Positions 21,820 through 36,900 of a stretch of 64,000 bases of DNA are shown here, in pieces. The stretch is taken from contig OY848926.1 of assembly GCA_963693285.1 (NCBI GenBank), forward strand, positions 5,440,501-5,504,500. The letters run 5' to 3'. The notes under the pieces are model-generated. The model made no database searches. It worked only from the letters and a program-made list of their open reading frames with translations, and was not told where the DNA came from. How positions within the stretch are numbered: the stretch's first letter is position 1; the number at the start of each line of letters is the position of its first letter. The stretch is from Xestospongia muta (Eukaryota; Porifera; Demospongiae; Haplosclerida; Petrosiidae). A program made the position numbers and the translations under genes.

Positions 21820-24250
21820 TTATTTTCCAATACAGAAGTCACGAAATATAACATCTAATACTTCCTCTATACCAATTCTACCAGTGATTCGTCCTAATTG
21901 TCGAAGAGCTAGTCTTAATTCTTCTGCAGCTAAAACAAGATCACCATCTCCCATAGAACAACACTCTAGAGACATACCAGAGAAGAAAGCTCTGATAAAT
22001 GTAATGTCAACATATAATGGAGTATTACTGTCCTATCATGTGGGGGTTACAGGATGGGATAATCTTATTGTCTTACCATTTATGGTTGAGAGATCTTATT
22101 TCAAATGGTGTCAGAATACAATACATAAAGGTTGATTAGTGCTTACCAAGAAAATCATTGAGGGATTCATTACACTGTTGTAGATGATGTCGATGTCTGG
22201 TTTGAGTTAAAGATGGATTACCAGCTAGTGGATTGCCACCACTAAATTGGAAGAATAAAATCACAAGAGTACATTGGATTAAGTAACAATGTTTACTAGT
22301 CAACTACGAAACTTACAGTTTTTCCAAATGACATTTGAGAACTTGCAAGAAAGATTCCACACCAGTTCTGGTTGTACATGACACCCAACATATGGGTACA
22401 TCCTAGACAACGTCAGTTTTATGATAGTAACAGTATTACCTCAACTGTTTTTGAAGGTTCAGTATAAGTACATAGTAGATCTGTTTTGTTCATAATGATA
22501 ATGGTATCTTCAACACTTAGATTAGTCTGTAGCCATTCTTTACTGTGTCATATAATCATGTCATATTATCTCTTTCTAGTTAGATAATACTTACTTAATG
22601 AAGTTACCAAGTAAGTGTCTTGTTAACTCATAAAATGGCTGCTTGAAGAAATGCGGTGAGTTCAACTCGGCTTCAAACAAGGAGCTGTCTACTATCAATA
22701 TCTTTAAGTCAGCATTTTCAGCTCTTTTGGAAAACAAGTCACAAATAGCAAGAATAAAAATTTATTAACTTTTGTAGAGCTCTTCGTATGCCTTCACTCT
22801 CTACTGAATCATTCACAGATCTTAGACCAGCAGTATCACTATATGCTATAGTTGGTGACATAACATATTAGGTGCATTACCTTAACATAATGGGATATCC
22901 AAAAAGATCAAGTAGTGACTCAATAACATCTCTGGTAGTTCCAGCATATGGAGATACTATGGCTGCAGGGCGTTGACCTACATGTATAACATTAAAACTA
23001 ATAATGATTGTGTCTCACTCCAAGTCTAGGATTTTTAACTCTACATTTCTATTAATAGTAACAACAGCTATTTATAGAACTTACATAAAATGTTTAATAA
23101 GGTACTTTTTCCAGCATTAGGTGGTCCAATAATTGCTACATGAATACCACTACGTAATCTCTCTCCTCTTCTTCCATCGTTGAGGTGATCTGTAATTTCC
23201 TTTACTAAGTGTTTCACTTTATCTTTCACTGTTCGAAAAGATGACAAAAGTCAGCCATCAATCCAATCTTAGTATACTACCTTCATCTACTAAGCCTTCT
23301 TCAATGTTCTCATCTTCACCAAAGTCTATAGTAGCTTCAATATGTGCTACACACTGTATAAGACAAGTGATCATATCAGATATTATAGAATTATTTTGTA
23401 CCTTAAGCAATTTCTCACTCCATGTGTTATACAACTTACTGAGGTCACCCTGTAATAATAATGGTATTGTTAACTACTAATGTGTGTTGCTCCACACCTC
23501 CATTTGTCGTAAAGCTTGCCTTCTTTGACTTTCAGTTTCAGCATGAATCAAATCTGCTAGCCCCTCCACTTCAGTCAAATCAAGTTTACCATTAATAAAA
23601 GCTCTATATCGCTGACAATAGTACACTTAACATTATGGTGAATTATACCTTTTTGTAAAGTCTCCAGGTTCTGCATGTCTAAAGCCTGGTATTGCCTTTA
23701 AACTATCTAATATTGCTAGAACTACAGCAGTACCTCCATGAAGGTGAAATTCCACACTGTCTTCACCAGTAAAACTACCAGGACCTGTGTTACTAAACTG
23801 ATATGGTCATGTAATGTCAACAATACCTGGGAACCAAATAATAAGGCCATGATCAATCATTTCTCCAGACTGCGGATTGATTAACTTCCTCAATGTTGCT
23901 AGTCTAGGCTGTGGTAGCAGTTTAAATCGTCCAAGCTGAACCAATGCCTGCAGTATGGATCTTTTCTCATCGTATGTGAAATTCTATTTATGTACTAACT
24001 TCTGATGCCTTTGGTCCTGATACTCTTACAACAGCCACTCCTATAAATTGAACAAAATCATTATAGTTACTATTTAGCTATTATACTGACCACATTTGCC
24101 TTGTCCTGATGATAATGCATACACTGTGTCTCCATTAGAGCTCATATCAAAGAGCCTACGTCTTTGTCTTATACATCCATGTCTTAAAAAAGAACTCCAA
24201 TAATTCTGATAGGTCAACACTGGTTTTCTCCATTGGCTAGCATTACCCAT
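21820..24250 (-). CDS. GTPBP3: GTPBP3 / MnmE tRNA-modification GTPase
   Basis: The start is 24250 ([11 protein letters not shown]) and the stop TAA is 21822-21820, with about 12 exons. The N-terminal formyl-folate-binding domain includes [14 protein letters not shown] and [21 protein letters not shown] domain is inserted in helices: G1 GPPNAGKST (about 23120), G2/G3 region AGTTRDVIE and DTAGLR (about 22800-22960), and G4 NKTDLL (about 22480). The C-terminus is the invariant FCIGK, which carries the catalytic Cys. The enzyme works with MTO1 in mitochondria to install the taurinomethyl or carboxymethylaminomethyl group on wobble uridine of tRNAs. The basic N-terminus ([12 protein letters not shown]) fits a mitochondrial targeting peptide. 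The gene is convergent with TRAF7 (250 bp between stops). All key motifs look intact. Confidence 0.92.
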
Positions 24251-24282
24251 CTCTTACAATGTTTCCACGTGGGTTATATTAG

Positions 24283-24366
24283 TATACGGATGTAAACGGA
24301 AATGTTCTATAATTTGTACAGCAATGTAATGGGGAAACATTTATAGTTGTTTCCGTATACTTTGCA
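24283..24366. promoter_or_regulatory. Palindromic TTCCGTATACTT element upstream of GTPBP3
   Basis: Inverted arms 'agtatacggatgtaaacgga' and 'gtttccgtatactt' flank 'aaatgttctataatttg', just 35 bp upstream of the GTPBP3 start. They share arms and the inner 'ggaaatgttct' with the element upstream of ZNF330. It lies between GTPBP3 and the 3' end of TTLL9. Confidence 0.4.
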
Positions 24367-24419
24367 AACCAGCCACACCCTTAAATTCTTTGCTGTAAAA
24401 CTCACAAACAATAATAAAA

Positions 24420-25781
24420 TCATTTTCTATCTAAAGGAGAGAGTTTAAACAAGAGCTTCAATTGTTCCTCTCTGTCATTAAAACATCCTAAAAAACTATT
24501 AGTTGAATAAGTTATTGGCTGTCCACAGTGAAGAGCAATCTCATCTGAAACAACAGGTCCATCATTCCAAAGCAGATCAAATCCCCCAACTCTTTTCTCA
24601 TCACCAGAGAGACGACCTTCCAAATCAATAACATGTAATACATCTTCTAACAGACCAAACTTGAGATCATAATCTATAGCACTGCTAGCAGTCAAACTAG
24701 GAGAAGCATTGACCTCAATAATCCATGGCTTCATATTGCTATCAACCATTAAATCAAATCCGTACAGTTCAATACAGTGTTTGTCATTAATGATTATCTT
24801 TTGGACACTCTGTAGACTCTTAATAAAGATGTCATCAAATTGATGAAAGAGAGTCTGAACTGATTCGTGACCATGTTTAGCTGTGAGATACATTCTGAGT
24901 TCCTGCAATGACCACTTGCAGCCTTTCTCTGGATCATAATCTGGAGCTGTTTTCTGAATGGCTACGTTAGTGAGATGAACAAATGTGTCTGTGATTGAGT
25001 CCAGGGTATAACGAGTGTTTGAAAACCTTGCAAATCCACTACGATAAAGCCAAACTTTTAAAGGAGAATATGATGTGACGAGCACATATACTCGAATATC
25101 AAATTTCCGACCACCTATTAAATAAGGTGTGTCAATGTAACGCTGAACTACATATGTTTCTGGAGGTTCCTTGGTATCTTTCTCTTCATCTCGATGAAAA
25201 TAGTCCTCTTTTTTCCAGTCAGTGATGTCTTTTAGCTTACGAAAGAGAAATATTCCTCTACCTTGTGCTTTGCCTGCAGGCTTCATAATCCATATTGTAC
25301 CTGGCTTCTTTTTAAAATCTTCCACAAATAAATGATACTCTGATGGAAGTTCAAATGTCGTTGGAAAGAAATCACATTTTGCAGCTTCTACCTTTGATTC
25401 TTTTTCAATGGACTTTTTGAATTTTTTAAGATTTTTAGCCATAAGGTTTTTCCGAGTAAGTTCATAATGATTACGAAAATGATTGACACGTTGGTGTTCT
25501 TCGAGATAACAGTGATCAAAATGTTCTCTCATCCATCCTACATCACACCAATAAAAATCCCATTCTCCTTCTGTATCTTTTATTTCCTGCCATCCACGAC
25601 TTCGTAGAACATCAAGAATTGTATTAGACAGTGCACACTTGAACCTGATCACTCTCTCTCCAGTGATTTTAGCTCCTTTTTGAACGTGAGCTCGAGTAGG
25701 TGGTGGGGCTGTCGGTTCAAATTTTGCCAAAGAAGTTGGTTTCGAGACTGAAACACTTTCCCTTTTGCTTTGGGAGGCCAT
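24420..25781 (-). CDS. TTLL9: TTLL9-like tubulin polyglutamylase, intronless
   Basis: A single uninterrupted exon encodes about 453 residues from MASQSKRES (ATG at 25781). An in-frame Met at 25841 would add 20 residues without family support. It is a tubulin tyrosine ligase-like ATP-grasp enzyme: [23 protein letters not shown], the ATP-binding [44 protein letters not shown], and the metal-binding [10 protein letters not shown] near the end. The overall pattern, including [15 protein letters not shown], is that of TTLL9, which is linked to glutamylation of axonemal tubulin in motile cilia. Every catalytic block is intact. The lack of introns is striking beside intron-rich neighbours and may reflect retroposition. 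Confidence 0.9.
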   Translation of the reverse strand: MASQSKRESVSVSKPTSLAKFEPTAPPPTRAHVQKGAKITGERVIRFKCALSNTILDVLRSRGWQEIKDTEGEWDFYWCDVGWMREHFDHCYLEEHQRVNHFRNHYELTRKNLMAKNLKKFKKSIEKESKVEAAKCDFFPTTFELPSEYHLFVEDFKKKPGTIWIMKPAGKAQGRGIFLFRKLKDITDWKKEDYFHRDEEKDTKEPPETYVVQRYIDTPYLIGGRKFDIRVYVLVTSYSPLKVWLYRSGFARFSNTRYTLDSITDTFVHLTNVAIQKTAPDYDPEKGCKWSLQELRMYLTAKHGHESVQTLFHQFDDIFIKSLQSVQKIIINDKHCIELYGFDLMVDSNMKPWIIEVNASPSLTASSAIDYDLKFGLLEDVLHVIDLEGRLSGDEKRVGGFDLLWNDGPVVSDEIALHCGQPITYSTNSFLGCFNDREEQLKLLFKLSPLDRK

Positions 25782-25974
25782 AATTATTGTAAATTTGTAA
25801 TCTTGTTTCCATGGTAACAAAGTAGTTACACGAGCGCACACGTTGTTGTTATTTCAGTTATGTCAACTCTTCTTTTTCCTTTAAAGGTATTCTAGACTGA
25901 TCATGCCAAGATAACCTTTGTCCTTGATTCCTTGACTGAGGTCATTTTTGTAGGAGCCACTGGTATCGTCACTG
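25782..25974. promoter_or_regulatory. Short divergent promoter region TTLL9 / GH18
   Basis: Only 193 bp separate the two divergent starts. No specific motif was recognised. Confidence 0.35.
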
Positions 25975-27012
25975 ATGATGTATCTCGTACATTGTCTTAC
26001 TGTTGTATCACTGACACTGACTCTGATTACTACTGGAACTTGTGGACTATACAATGATATAGATAAAGAGAATGACGTTGCTGGTCAGTCTAGTCCTAAT
26101 ATTGTAGTGTACTGGGGTCAAAACAGTGCTGGACTTAAGTATGGTCCCTCACATTATGAGAAACCACTTGATGTTGTTTGCTCAGATAACTATGATATTA
26201 TAATCATGTCTTTTCTAAACGTTTTCTTTGATCAGGAAAGTGGCTTTCCTTCTTTAAATTTTGCTTTTCATTGCACTCAACACTTTAATGAGCATCCTGA
26301 CATTCTTCAATGTCCAGTGATTGCCAAGCAAATAGAAAAATGTCAAACAATGAATAAAAAGGTAATGATCTCATTGGGAGGAGCAGCTGGATCATATGGA
26401 TTCTCAAATGATGCTCAAGCGAGAAAATTTGCAGAAATTATTTGGCAAATGTTGCTGGGTGGTAATAACAACAGTGTCCCTCGACCATTTGGCAACGTCA
26501 GTTTAGATGGCGTGGATTTAGATATTGAAGGAGGCAGTCCTGCTGGATATGCTGCTTTTGTACAGAGTCTTCGCCAAATTATGAAGAATGACAAAAAGAA
26601 GCACTACTATATATCGGGTGTGCCCCAATGTCCTTTTCCAGATGCTTATCTTGGTCCTAGCCCTAACACAGCTCTTGGTATAGCAGGAGATATGTTTGAT
26701 TTCTTGAGCATACAATTTTACAATAATTATTGCAATTATAATCCTACAAATAGTCTATATTTCACCCAATCATGGAACAAATGGGTTAAGAGTCTTGGTC
26801 AGAAAATTCCTAAGTTTTATATAGGTTTGCTTGCTCAAGAAGGTTCAAATGGCTATGTACACCGCAATGATCTTGCTGGTTTATTTAATATTGTTCGTAA
26901 CAGTTCCTCGTTTGGTGGTGCAATGCTTTGGGATGTATCTTGGTGCCAGAACAATATCATGAATGGAACAACCTACAACAACTATTTGTATAAATTAATG
27001 AACAAATTGTAA
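25975..27012 (+). CDS. GH18 class III chitinase (hevamine type), intronless
   Basis: 345 residues in one exon. An N-terminal signal peptide (hydrophobic residues about 3-23, MMYLVHCLTVVSLTLTLITT) indicates secretion. The mature part begins with NIVVYWGQNSAG, the hallmark first strand of hevamine-like class III chitinases. KVMISLGGAAGSYGF is the SxGG strand, and LDGVDLDIEGG (residues about 180-190) carries the full DxxDxDxE motif with the catalytic Glu. QFYNNYC and MLWDVSWCQ are later barrel strands. Several Cys and N-glycosylation sequons are present. The expected reaction is endo-hydrolysis of chitin with retention. The type is common in fungi, plants and bacteria and unusual in animals. Together with the missing introns this makes horizontal transfer a reasonable idea, untested here. 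Confidence 0.88.
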   Translation: MMYLVHCLTVVSLTLTLITTGTCGLYNDIDKENDVAGQSSPNIVVYWGQNSAGLKYGPSHYEKPLDVVCSDNYDIIIMSFLNVFFDQESGFPSLNFAFHCTQHFNEHPDILQCPVIAKQIEKCQTMNKKVMISLGGAAGSYGFSNDAQARKFAEIIWQMLLGGNNNSVPRPFGNVSLDGVDLDIEGGSPAGYAAFVQSLRQIMKNDKKKHYYISGVPQCPFPDAYLGPSPNTALGIAGDMFDFLSIQFYNNYCNYNPTNSLYFTQSWNKWVKSLGQKIPKFYIGLLAQEGSNGYVHRNDLAGLFNIVRNSSSFGGAMLWDVSWCQNNIMNGTTYNNYLYKLMNKL

Positions 27013-27331
27013 TTAATGTAATATTCTTTTTAAATTATGTGGTCTTGTAATATTGTGTGTCATTGGCTATTGCTATGGATAATTGATTAATGCTAAATTC
27101 CTATTTTAATTATAAAACTCAGCTCAGCTCCTTAAAAAGTAATGTTTGTCTTATTCTTACGTGCACATGCACCCACACACGAATATTTGTCATGGATAAT
27201 TTAGTTCACATGACAAAGGAGTAGTTGTTCACATGGTGTCTGCCATAATATTGTATATTCCTTTTCCACAACACACAGTACATAAACACAACATTTGTGT
27301 GTGCGCTGTTCATTATTTTCATGAGAAGAAA

Positions 27332-28315
27332 ATGGTCAATATTAAATGTGTGCTTTCGATAGTAATAGTATTGGGAGTGTCTTCATCATATGATGCTGGC
27401 CCAACTATCGCTGTCTATTGGGGTCCTAACAGTGCTGGGACTTGCATATCACTCAGTGATATATGTCAGAATACCAACTATGATTTAGTTATTGTATCAT
27501 TCGTGAATAATTTTTATAATCGAAATGAGCCTCCTAAATTGAATATTACTTGCCACAATGCTAATTTATCTTTGGTTGCTCATCAAATTAAACAATGTCA
27601 AGATCAAGGCAAGCAAGTCTTGATATCACTGGGTGGATATGGACCAGGAACATATTATGTTGCCGATAGTGATGCTGAAGTCTTTGCAAGAGTAATATGG
27701 CAAATGTTTCTAGGTGGTCAAAACAATAGTGTACATCGACCATTTGGTAAAGATGTCAACCTTGATGGAGTGGATTTGTTTATTAGGAAAGGAAAGCAAT
27801 CAGGATATGCTATATTAGTGAAGAACCTCTTGTCGTGGTACAGAAAAAGTACTTCTAAGTATTATGTTTCTGGTTCTCCTGAATGTTATTGGTCAGACCC
27901 ACTTGGTCCTCAAGATAACAGTACAGCTCTTGCAGAAGAAGGGAAAGATTTTAACTTTGTGAACATACAATATTATAATCGACCCTGTTTTTTTAATAAG
28001 TATAATCCATCATCATTCATTTCATCTTGGAAGAAATGGACAACTTGGAGAAGCAGTCTTAAAACTGGTCCAAAACTTCGTGTAGGACTAACTTGTGATA
28101 GAAATAACTCGTATGGAGGTTATGTACAAAGATCTGATCTTTATCACTTATTTATACGTGTCTGTTGCAAAACTTGTGATCTCAATAACTTTAGTGGTGT
28201 TAGCCTTTGGGATGCATCTTTATGCAATAACAACATTGATAACAACCAAACCTACACCGACTATCTTTATCAAGTTTTGAATGAGGTATGTAACTATCAT
28301 GTATGGACAAAATAA
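27332..28315 (+). CDS. GH18 class III chitinase paralogue with lost catalytic motif
   Basis: A tandem paralogue of the preceding gene, also intronless. The Met at 27332 (MVNIKCVLSIVIVLGVSSSY) gives a good signal peptide; the frame extends upstream to 27233 but without one. The barrel landmarks are kept: TIAVYWGPNSAG, VLISLGGYG, QYYNRPC, SLWDASLCN. The catalytic strand reads LDGVDLFIRKG, so both the central Asp and the proton-donor Glu of DxxDxDxE are replaced (Phe and Arg). Known GH18 proteins with such losses are lectin-like or inhibitors, so a chitin-binding or other non-catalytic secreted role is likely. A GAG|GTATGT donor at about 28286 lies at the point where the other paralogue ends; a 3' exon is possible. 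Confidence 0.82.
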   Translation: MVNIKCVLSIVIVLGVSSSYDAGPTIAVYWGPNSAGTCISLSDICQNTNYDLVIVSFVNNFYNRNEPPKLNITCHNANLSLVAHQIKQCQDQGKQVLISLGGYGPGTYYVADSDAEVFARVIWQMFLGGQNNSVHRPFGKDVNLDGVDLFIRKGKQSGYAILVKNLLSWYRKSTSKYYVSGSPECYWSDPLGPQDNSTALAEEGKDFNFVNIQYYNRPCFFNKYNPSSFISSWKKWTTWRSSLKTGPKLRVGLTCDRNNSYGGYVQRSDLYHLFIRVCCKTCDLNNFSGVSLWDASLCNNNIDNNQTYTDYLYQVLNEVCNYHVWTK

Positions 28316-28599
28316 TCTGGACAATGCGACCTAAGCAATGTCACTAATTACAAAGTTAATCACAATTGTTTTAATAGCGAACAGAACACACCCACTTAAT
28401 TAACACTTCGTTAATAATTAAATCAATTTTAACTGTTAACTGTGATGTTTGTTAAATTTGGTAAAGTCAAATAATACAGTGAAAATTAATGTCTACATAA
28501 TATTGTGATAATTATCATCATTAATAATAGTATTTGACTACTAAATTACTGACAGAGAAGGTCACAATACATAGCTGAGTAGATATAGAAGTAGAGAGC
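28316..28599. other. AT-rich spacer
   Basis: No feature supported. Confidence 0.5.
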
Positions 28600-28993
28600 T
28601 CATAAAATGGTACACGAATTCTTCTTAATGAATGGGTTGTCCCTTTTAGCAATACCTTCTACTAATGGATCAGGCTCTGACACACAGTACTCCTTCAAAC
28701 TAGAGAGAGAGAGAGAGAGAGTGTCTATAAATGGACCATAAATATGCCAAGTATTTACTTCCACAAATAATTAACACAATTAATGTACATGTACTAGGAA
28801 TGGCTGGCAACATGAGTACATGTTTTCTTACATGTGGTTTAATGGTCAGTGGTATATGTAGCTTGTGTACACAGATCAAACAGTCATGTAGCTTCACTTA
28901 CCTTGTTGCCACAACAGACACTTTCTCTCTCTCTACTCCCAGCTCACGTTTCATCTGGTCGTTCATTTTTCTCAGACGATCTACCTCAGGCAT
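28600..28993 (-). CDS. Heterotrimeric G-protein gamma subunit (63 residues)
   Basis: Two exons, 28993-28902 (MPEVDRLRKMNDQMKRELGV) and 28699-28600 (ending NSCTIL, stop TGA), join in phase 2 across a 202-bp intron with GT-AG ends. The product has the family layout: an N-terminal amphipathic coiled-coil helix that pairs with G-beta, a linker, the conserved DPLVEGIAKRDNPF block, and a C-terminal CaaX box CTIL predicting geranylgeranylation (Leu at the last position). It would anchor G-beta-gamma at the plasma membrane. An AG/CT repeat forms the polypyrimidine tract of the acceptor. Length 63 is at the short end for the family. Confidence 0.85.
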
Positions 28994-29841
28994 GATTAAT
29001 ACCAATAACAACTAAATAGAAAAATAATATAGTAATATTATCGTCAGTTGAAATGTAACACAGATAATAGATCCCTATCAAATGGTTTTGAACATATGCT
29101 TATTTTCATATGACTCTTGTCATAGGAATGCATGGACTGCAATTGTAAGACAGTGTTATTTATAAGTATACACACACACACACACATATATATACATCAG
29201 TCACCACATTTACTCACTATTATCATAATGGTATTTACAAATTACTTATCTCCACTATTACAGGGAAACACACTTTTCATAAGCTTCCTCTTAAGTGAAT
29301 AGTGTCATTACACAGCAAAAAGCTAGATTGTTTTAAACACTACTGTTATTATAAGTGCTGTAGTAATTACTACTTGTTGAGGTTCAAGGCTAAAAGTATA
29401 TCATTACAACAAAAGAACAAACAATCGACAATTTTTGCTTAGTTTTCTATGCACAAAAGGTCAATCTGTTCACGAAACAGCTTTCCTCGGTAGTAAATTA
29501 TAACCTAGAGTTTGCTCAAAGTCTGCAATCAAACAGCGAAGTGACTGCTCAGCAAACATCCCAAAAGTCCTAGCCGTTTCGAATGTGTGTTGACACAATT
29601 GTTTATCATTTCTAGCTCAAATTATGAACTAACATACTTTCCATTCTTTTATAAACATACACAGTATACAAAATAATCACATATAACTCACTGTCTCCTT
29701 CCTCTCAACTAGAAACTACGAAGGGGTAAAGCTTTCAGTGCGGCCCTTGTAATGAAAGATCAAGGAATCAAATAGACAACGCCCATTGTGTATCACGTGC
29801 TGATCATATGATAATACTCGTGTACTATACGTCCATTAAAG
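28994..29841. other. Divergent intergenic region G-gamma / U2AF2
   Basis: 848 bp holding both promoters. A short CA/TA microsatellite lies at about 29169-29195. No gene or recognisable motif otherwise. Confidence 0.5.
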
Positions 29842-33666
<3,825 letters not shown>

Positions 33667-33991
33667 ACAAAACACAACATAATAATTTAATTAATAATAG
33701 ATTGTCTAATGGTTGTTGATTCTAAATAATTTATTTTCATTTTTGATTAATAATCATTGTGAATGATATAATTCATACTGAATTTTGGAAAAAAAATGAA
33801 ACAACAATTCATGCTATATCATGTATAAATCACAATTAGTAAACATTAGCAATAGCATGAATCCCTACATTTTAGTCTAATAATTAATTTATAAAAATTA
33901 TAGCTCTAATTGTTCATAATAAGAATTATGCTATGTGTTTTGGTCACTATATTATATTAAGGAGTTCTTTAATGAAGTATCTCCACTAATA
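33667..33991. other. 3' intergenic region between convergent U2AF2 and RNF213 copy 1
   Basis: AT-rich, without recognised feature. Confidence 0.5.
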
Positions 33992-36900
33992 TTAATCTCT
34001 AATATCATGTTCATGTTGTTGTTGATAGAATACAATAGCTTTCCATGTAGCTATAGCTTGACCAACTGTAATAGTCTGTGAGAACTGTTTTTCAAATTGA
34101 GGAGGTAGTCCCTCTAATCCATAGTTATCCAAATGAGCAACTAATGTATCAATAAGACTACAGACAATATTATATAAAAATGTCACATAGTTAGATATAA
34201 TACTTACGGCCAGTCCTTTTCATCAAGGTTTCTATGACGGACATTGGTTTCAATAAACTCATAAAGAAGGTTAAGTAGAGGAGGAATATCAAATTGTCGT
34301 AAGAACCTTCCAAGTTCCTTCTCTACATCTTTGTCTAATGCTTGTAGAAAGTCTTGACCCAATGAATCAAAAGGCTCCTAGTTAATATAAATACATAATA
34401 CATTATGTCAGTGTGTGTAGGTGATCTCTTTACTTGTCTAGATAGGGTGAGTGTCTTAGCCATTTGTACTGATATTGTCTCCCACAGTGACAAGATATGA
34501 CCCAAACTACAATACTCCATAGCCTATAATAACTCAATTACTGTTAATATTGGATATAGCTAATATACCTTCTTGCTAGTAAACTTTCTTTCCATTTTTA
34601 ATACTTTCTTGACATATTTCTTTAGTTCTGTATTAGCATCAGTTCTTCCAGAGGAGAGAAATCCAATTACTATCTCTACTACATCAAGACACTCTCTTAG
34701 ACTTTGCATTGTACGTAGTTCAGTAACTATCTCTGTTTGGTGTCTGACACTGAGTTTGATCTAAAGAAGACACCAGAATATAACTGATGATTAGTGTCTA
34801 TCTCTATTACCTGTGGTGATACATTCTTCCTAACGTTAGCAAATGTTTCAGCAGTGTACACATCTTTTCTGTATACAACTTGAGGGATTTCTAGTTGAAT
34901 AAGAGGTTTGCCATGGATAAAACGGTCCACTACATGTTTCTCTAATGCAGGGAGATCATAAGTGACATTTTGTCCTTTTCCATGTTCCAGAGAATAATGA
35001 CAGTGAGAGAATACAATAGAGAGAATTTGATGTTCATATTCCAAGAGATGACAGTGTTGGATATGACTAACTGGTACCTTGTGTTCTCTCCACATAATAC
35101 TAAACACAGTAGTATCAGATCATACTGATCAAATGATATAAAACTTACTCTTTTTGTTTCTTCTTTAACTGAGAGCGACACTTCTCTATAAAGTCATTGT
35201 GTACTCCAACTAGTAAATCAACTAGAGCAACTGTACATACTCCTGGACCAGTCAAGGTAGGGATGAGATAAGAGAGAGGAAGAGATTCATCCCAAGTAGC
35301 TCTTGTCAGATATTCAGAGTTAATAGGAACACGTGCTAATAGAAATACAACAGTAAACTGTGGTTATATCTGGTCTATAATATTTACAATGTTCTTTGAG
35401 TTTGTCTTTTACTAAACTCCAGGCATTTCTAACACAGTCAAGTTTCTCATGGAACTGGTTCCTTTTCTGTTCAGTATGACTTCCTATAGTATATCAGTAA
35501 TATACTAACAAGGTAAGTGATTGCCATACCTTTCTCTAGTCCTCTAATAAACTGTCCTATAGTGTGTTGAGCTACTTCAGTTTTGTCCAGTCTTCTGTGA
35601 CTAAGTTCATACATTTGTTGTTGTAGTTTTACAATACCAGGTAGATACTGAGTACTTCTTAAGAGAGGCTCCTAATAAAAGTAAGAGATTAATGAAGTAA
35701 TCTTTATATAATACCTGTTGTATGAACTCATGTAGGATAGGACAAGTATCTTTGTGTGTCTGTAAAGTTTGAAAGAGGTGTTCCAATGTGATCCGAGAAC
35801 GATAGGTCCACAAGTGAGGGAGGATGTCCTTTGGAACTACAGACATTCTTTCATGAATTACATAAAACAAACGATCTCGATCTGTAAAGAGAAGTTAGTA
35901 TATTTAATTTACTAGATGGATTGTTAACCTTCTCTCTTGTCATTTACAAGCAGAAGTGTTGCTTGCTGTAATGTCACCTCCAATTTCTAAATATTAAGTT
36001 GATATATTACAAAATTCATTTTAGTACTATATTTACATTTAATATAGGTTCAATGTAGACATTATTAAAACATCTCTCCCATTCTGTTCTAGCATTTCTA
36101 GTACCTAATGTTCCATATGTGGATACACCAATAGCTACAGAACAAAAAAAAAGAATTATAATTTTATGAAAGTTCTGGTCACTCACAAATGTTACGTTCC
36201 TCTGTGACAATATCTTTGAGTATCACATGTAAGATAAGACAAGACTCATCCTTACTCTTCCCTATAGCTCGACTCAAAATATCAATATCACACTGTAAAT
36301 GTTGCCAGAAGAAGAGAGGTAAGTCTGCAGGTCTGACTTGACCCTTGGTAAGATCTATTAGACCTTCAATAGCATGCTAATATAAAGAGATGATCGTTTA
36401 CTAAACATATTAATATTAGTTATATACCTCATTGTTACATGATGCCCATAGTAATGATGTATGCATTAGAACTCTAACAATGGCACAGGCTGCTGGAGAT
36501 AAAGTTCTTTCAGATGAAGGGACAGTTTCATGTTGATCAGGACGACCAAGTGCATAGCCTGTTTCAGTAGTATCAGTGCTAAAGGATTGAATTTTAAACA
36601 AATTTGCAAAAATAAAACTTTTTAGTCTCACGTTCTAGCCACTCTATTATTAAATAAGAGTTTATGGTCTTGACCTCCAATTGCACATTTACATTGTGGA
36701 CATGTGTATTGTTGCATTGGTTGCCCACACTGAATGTAACAAGTCAAAAAACTGCTACAAATAAACATTATTACATACCTCAGATACAAAGTAAGGATGA
36801 CCATTAGGACATTCTACATAACAATAAAATATAGCAATATCATGCAGATATAATTAACTTACGATAAAAAGCACCTCGACCACCTACTAAAGCACTTCTT

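Noticed and set aside
21791..22135. 114-codon plus-strand frame
   Set aside because: Antisense shadow of the last GTPBP3 exon, which encodes the FCIGK terminus.
29169..29195. CA/TA microsatellite as regulatory site
   Set aside because: An ordinary short microsatellite with no supporting context.
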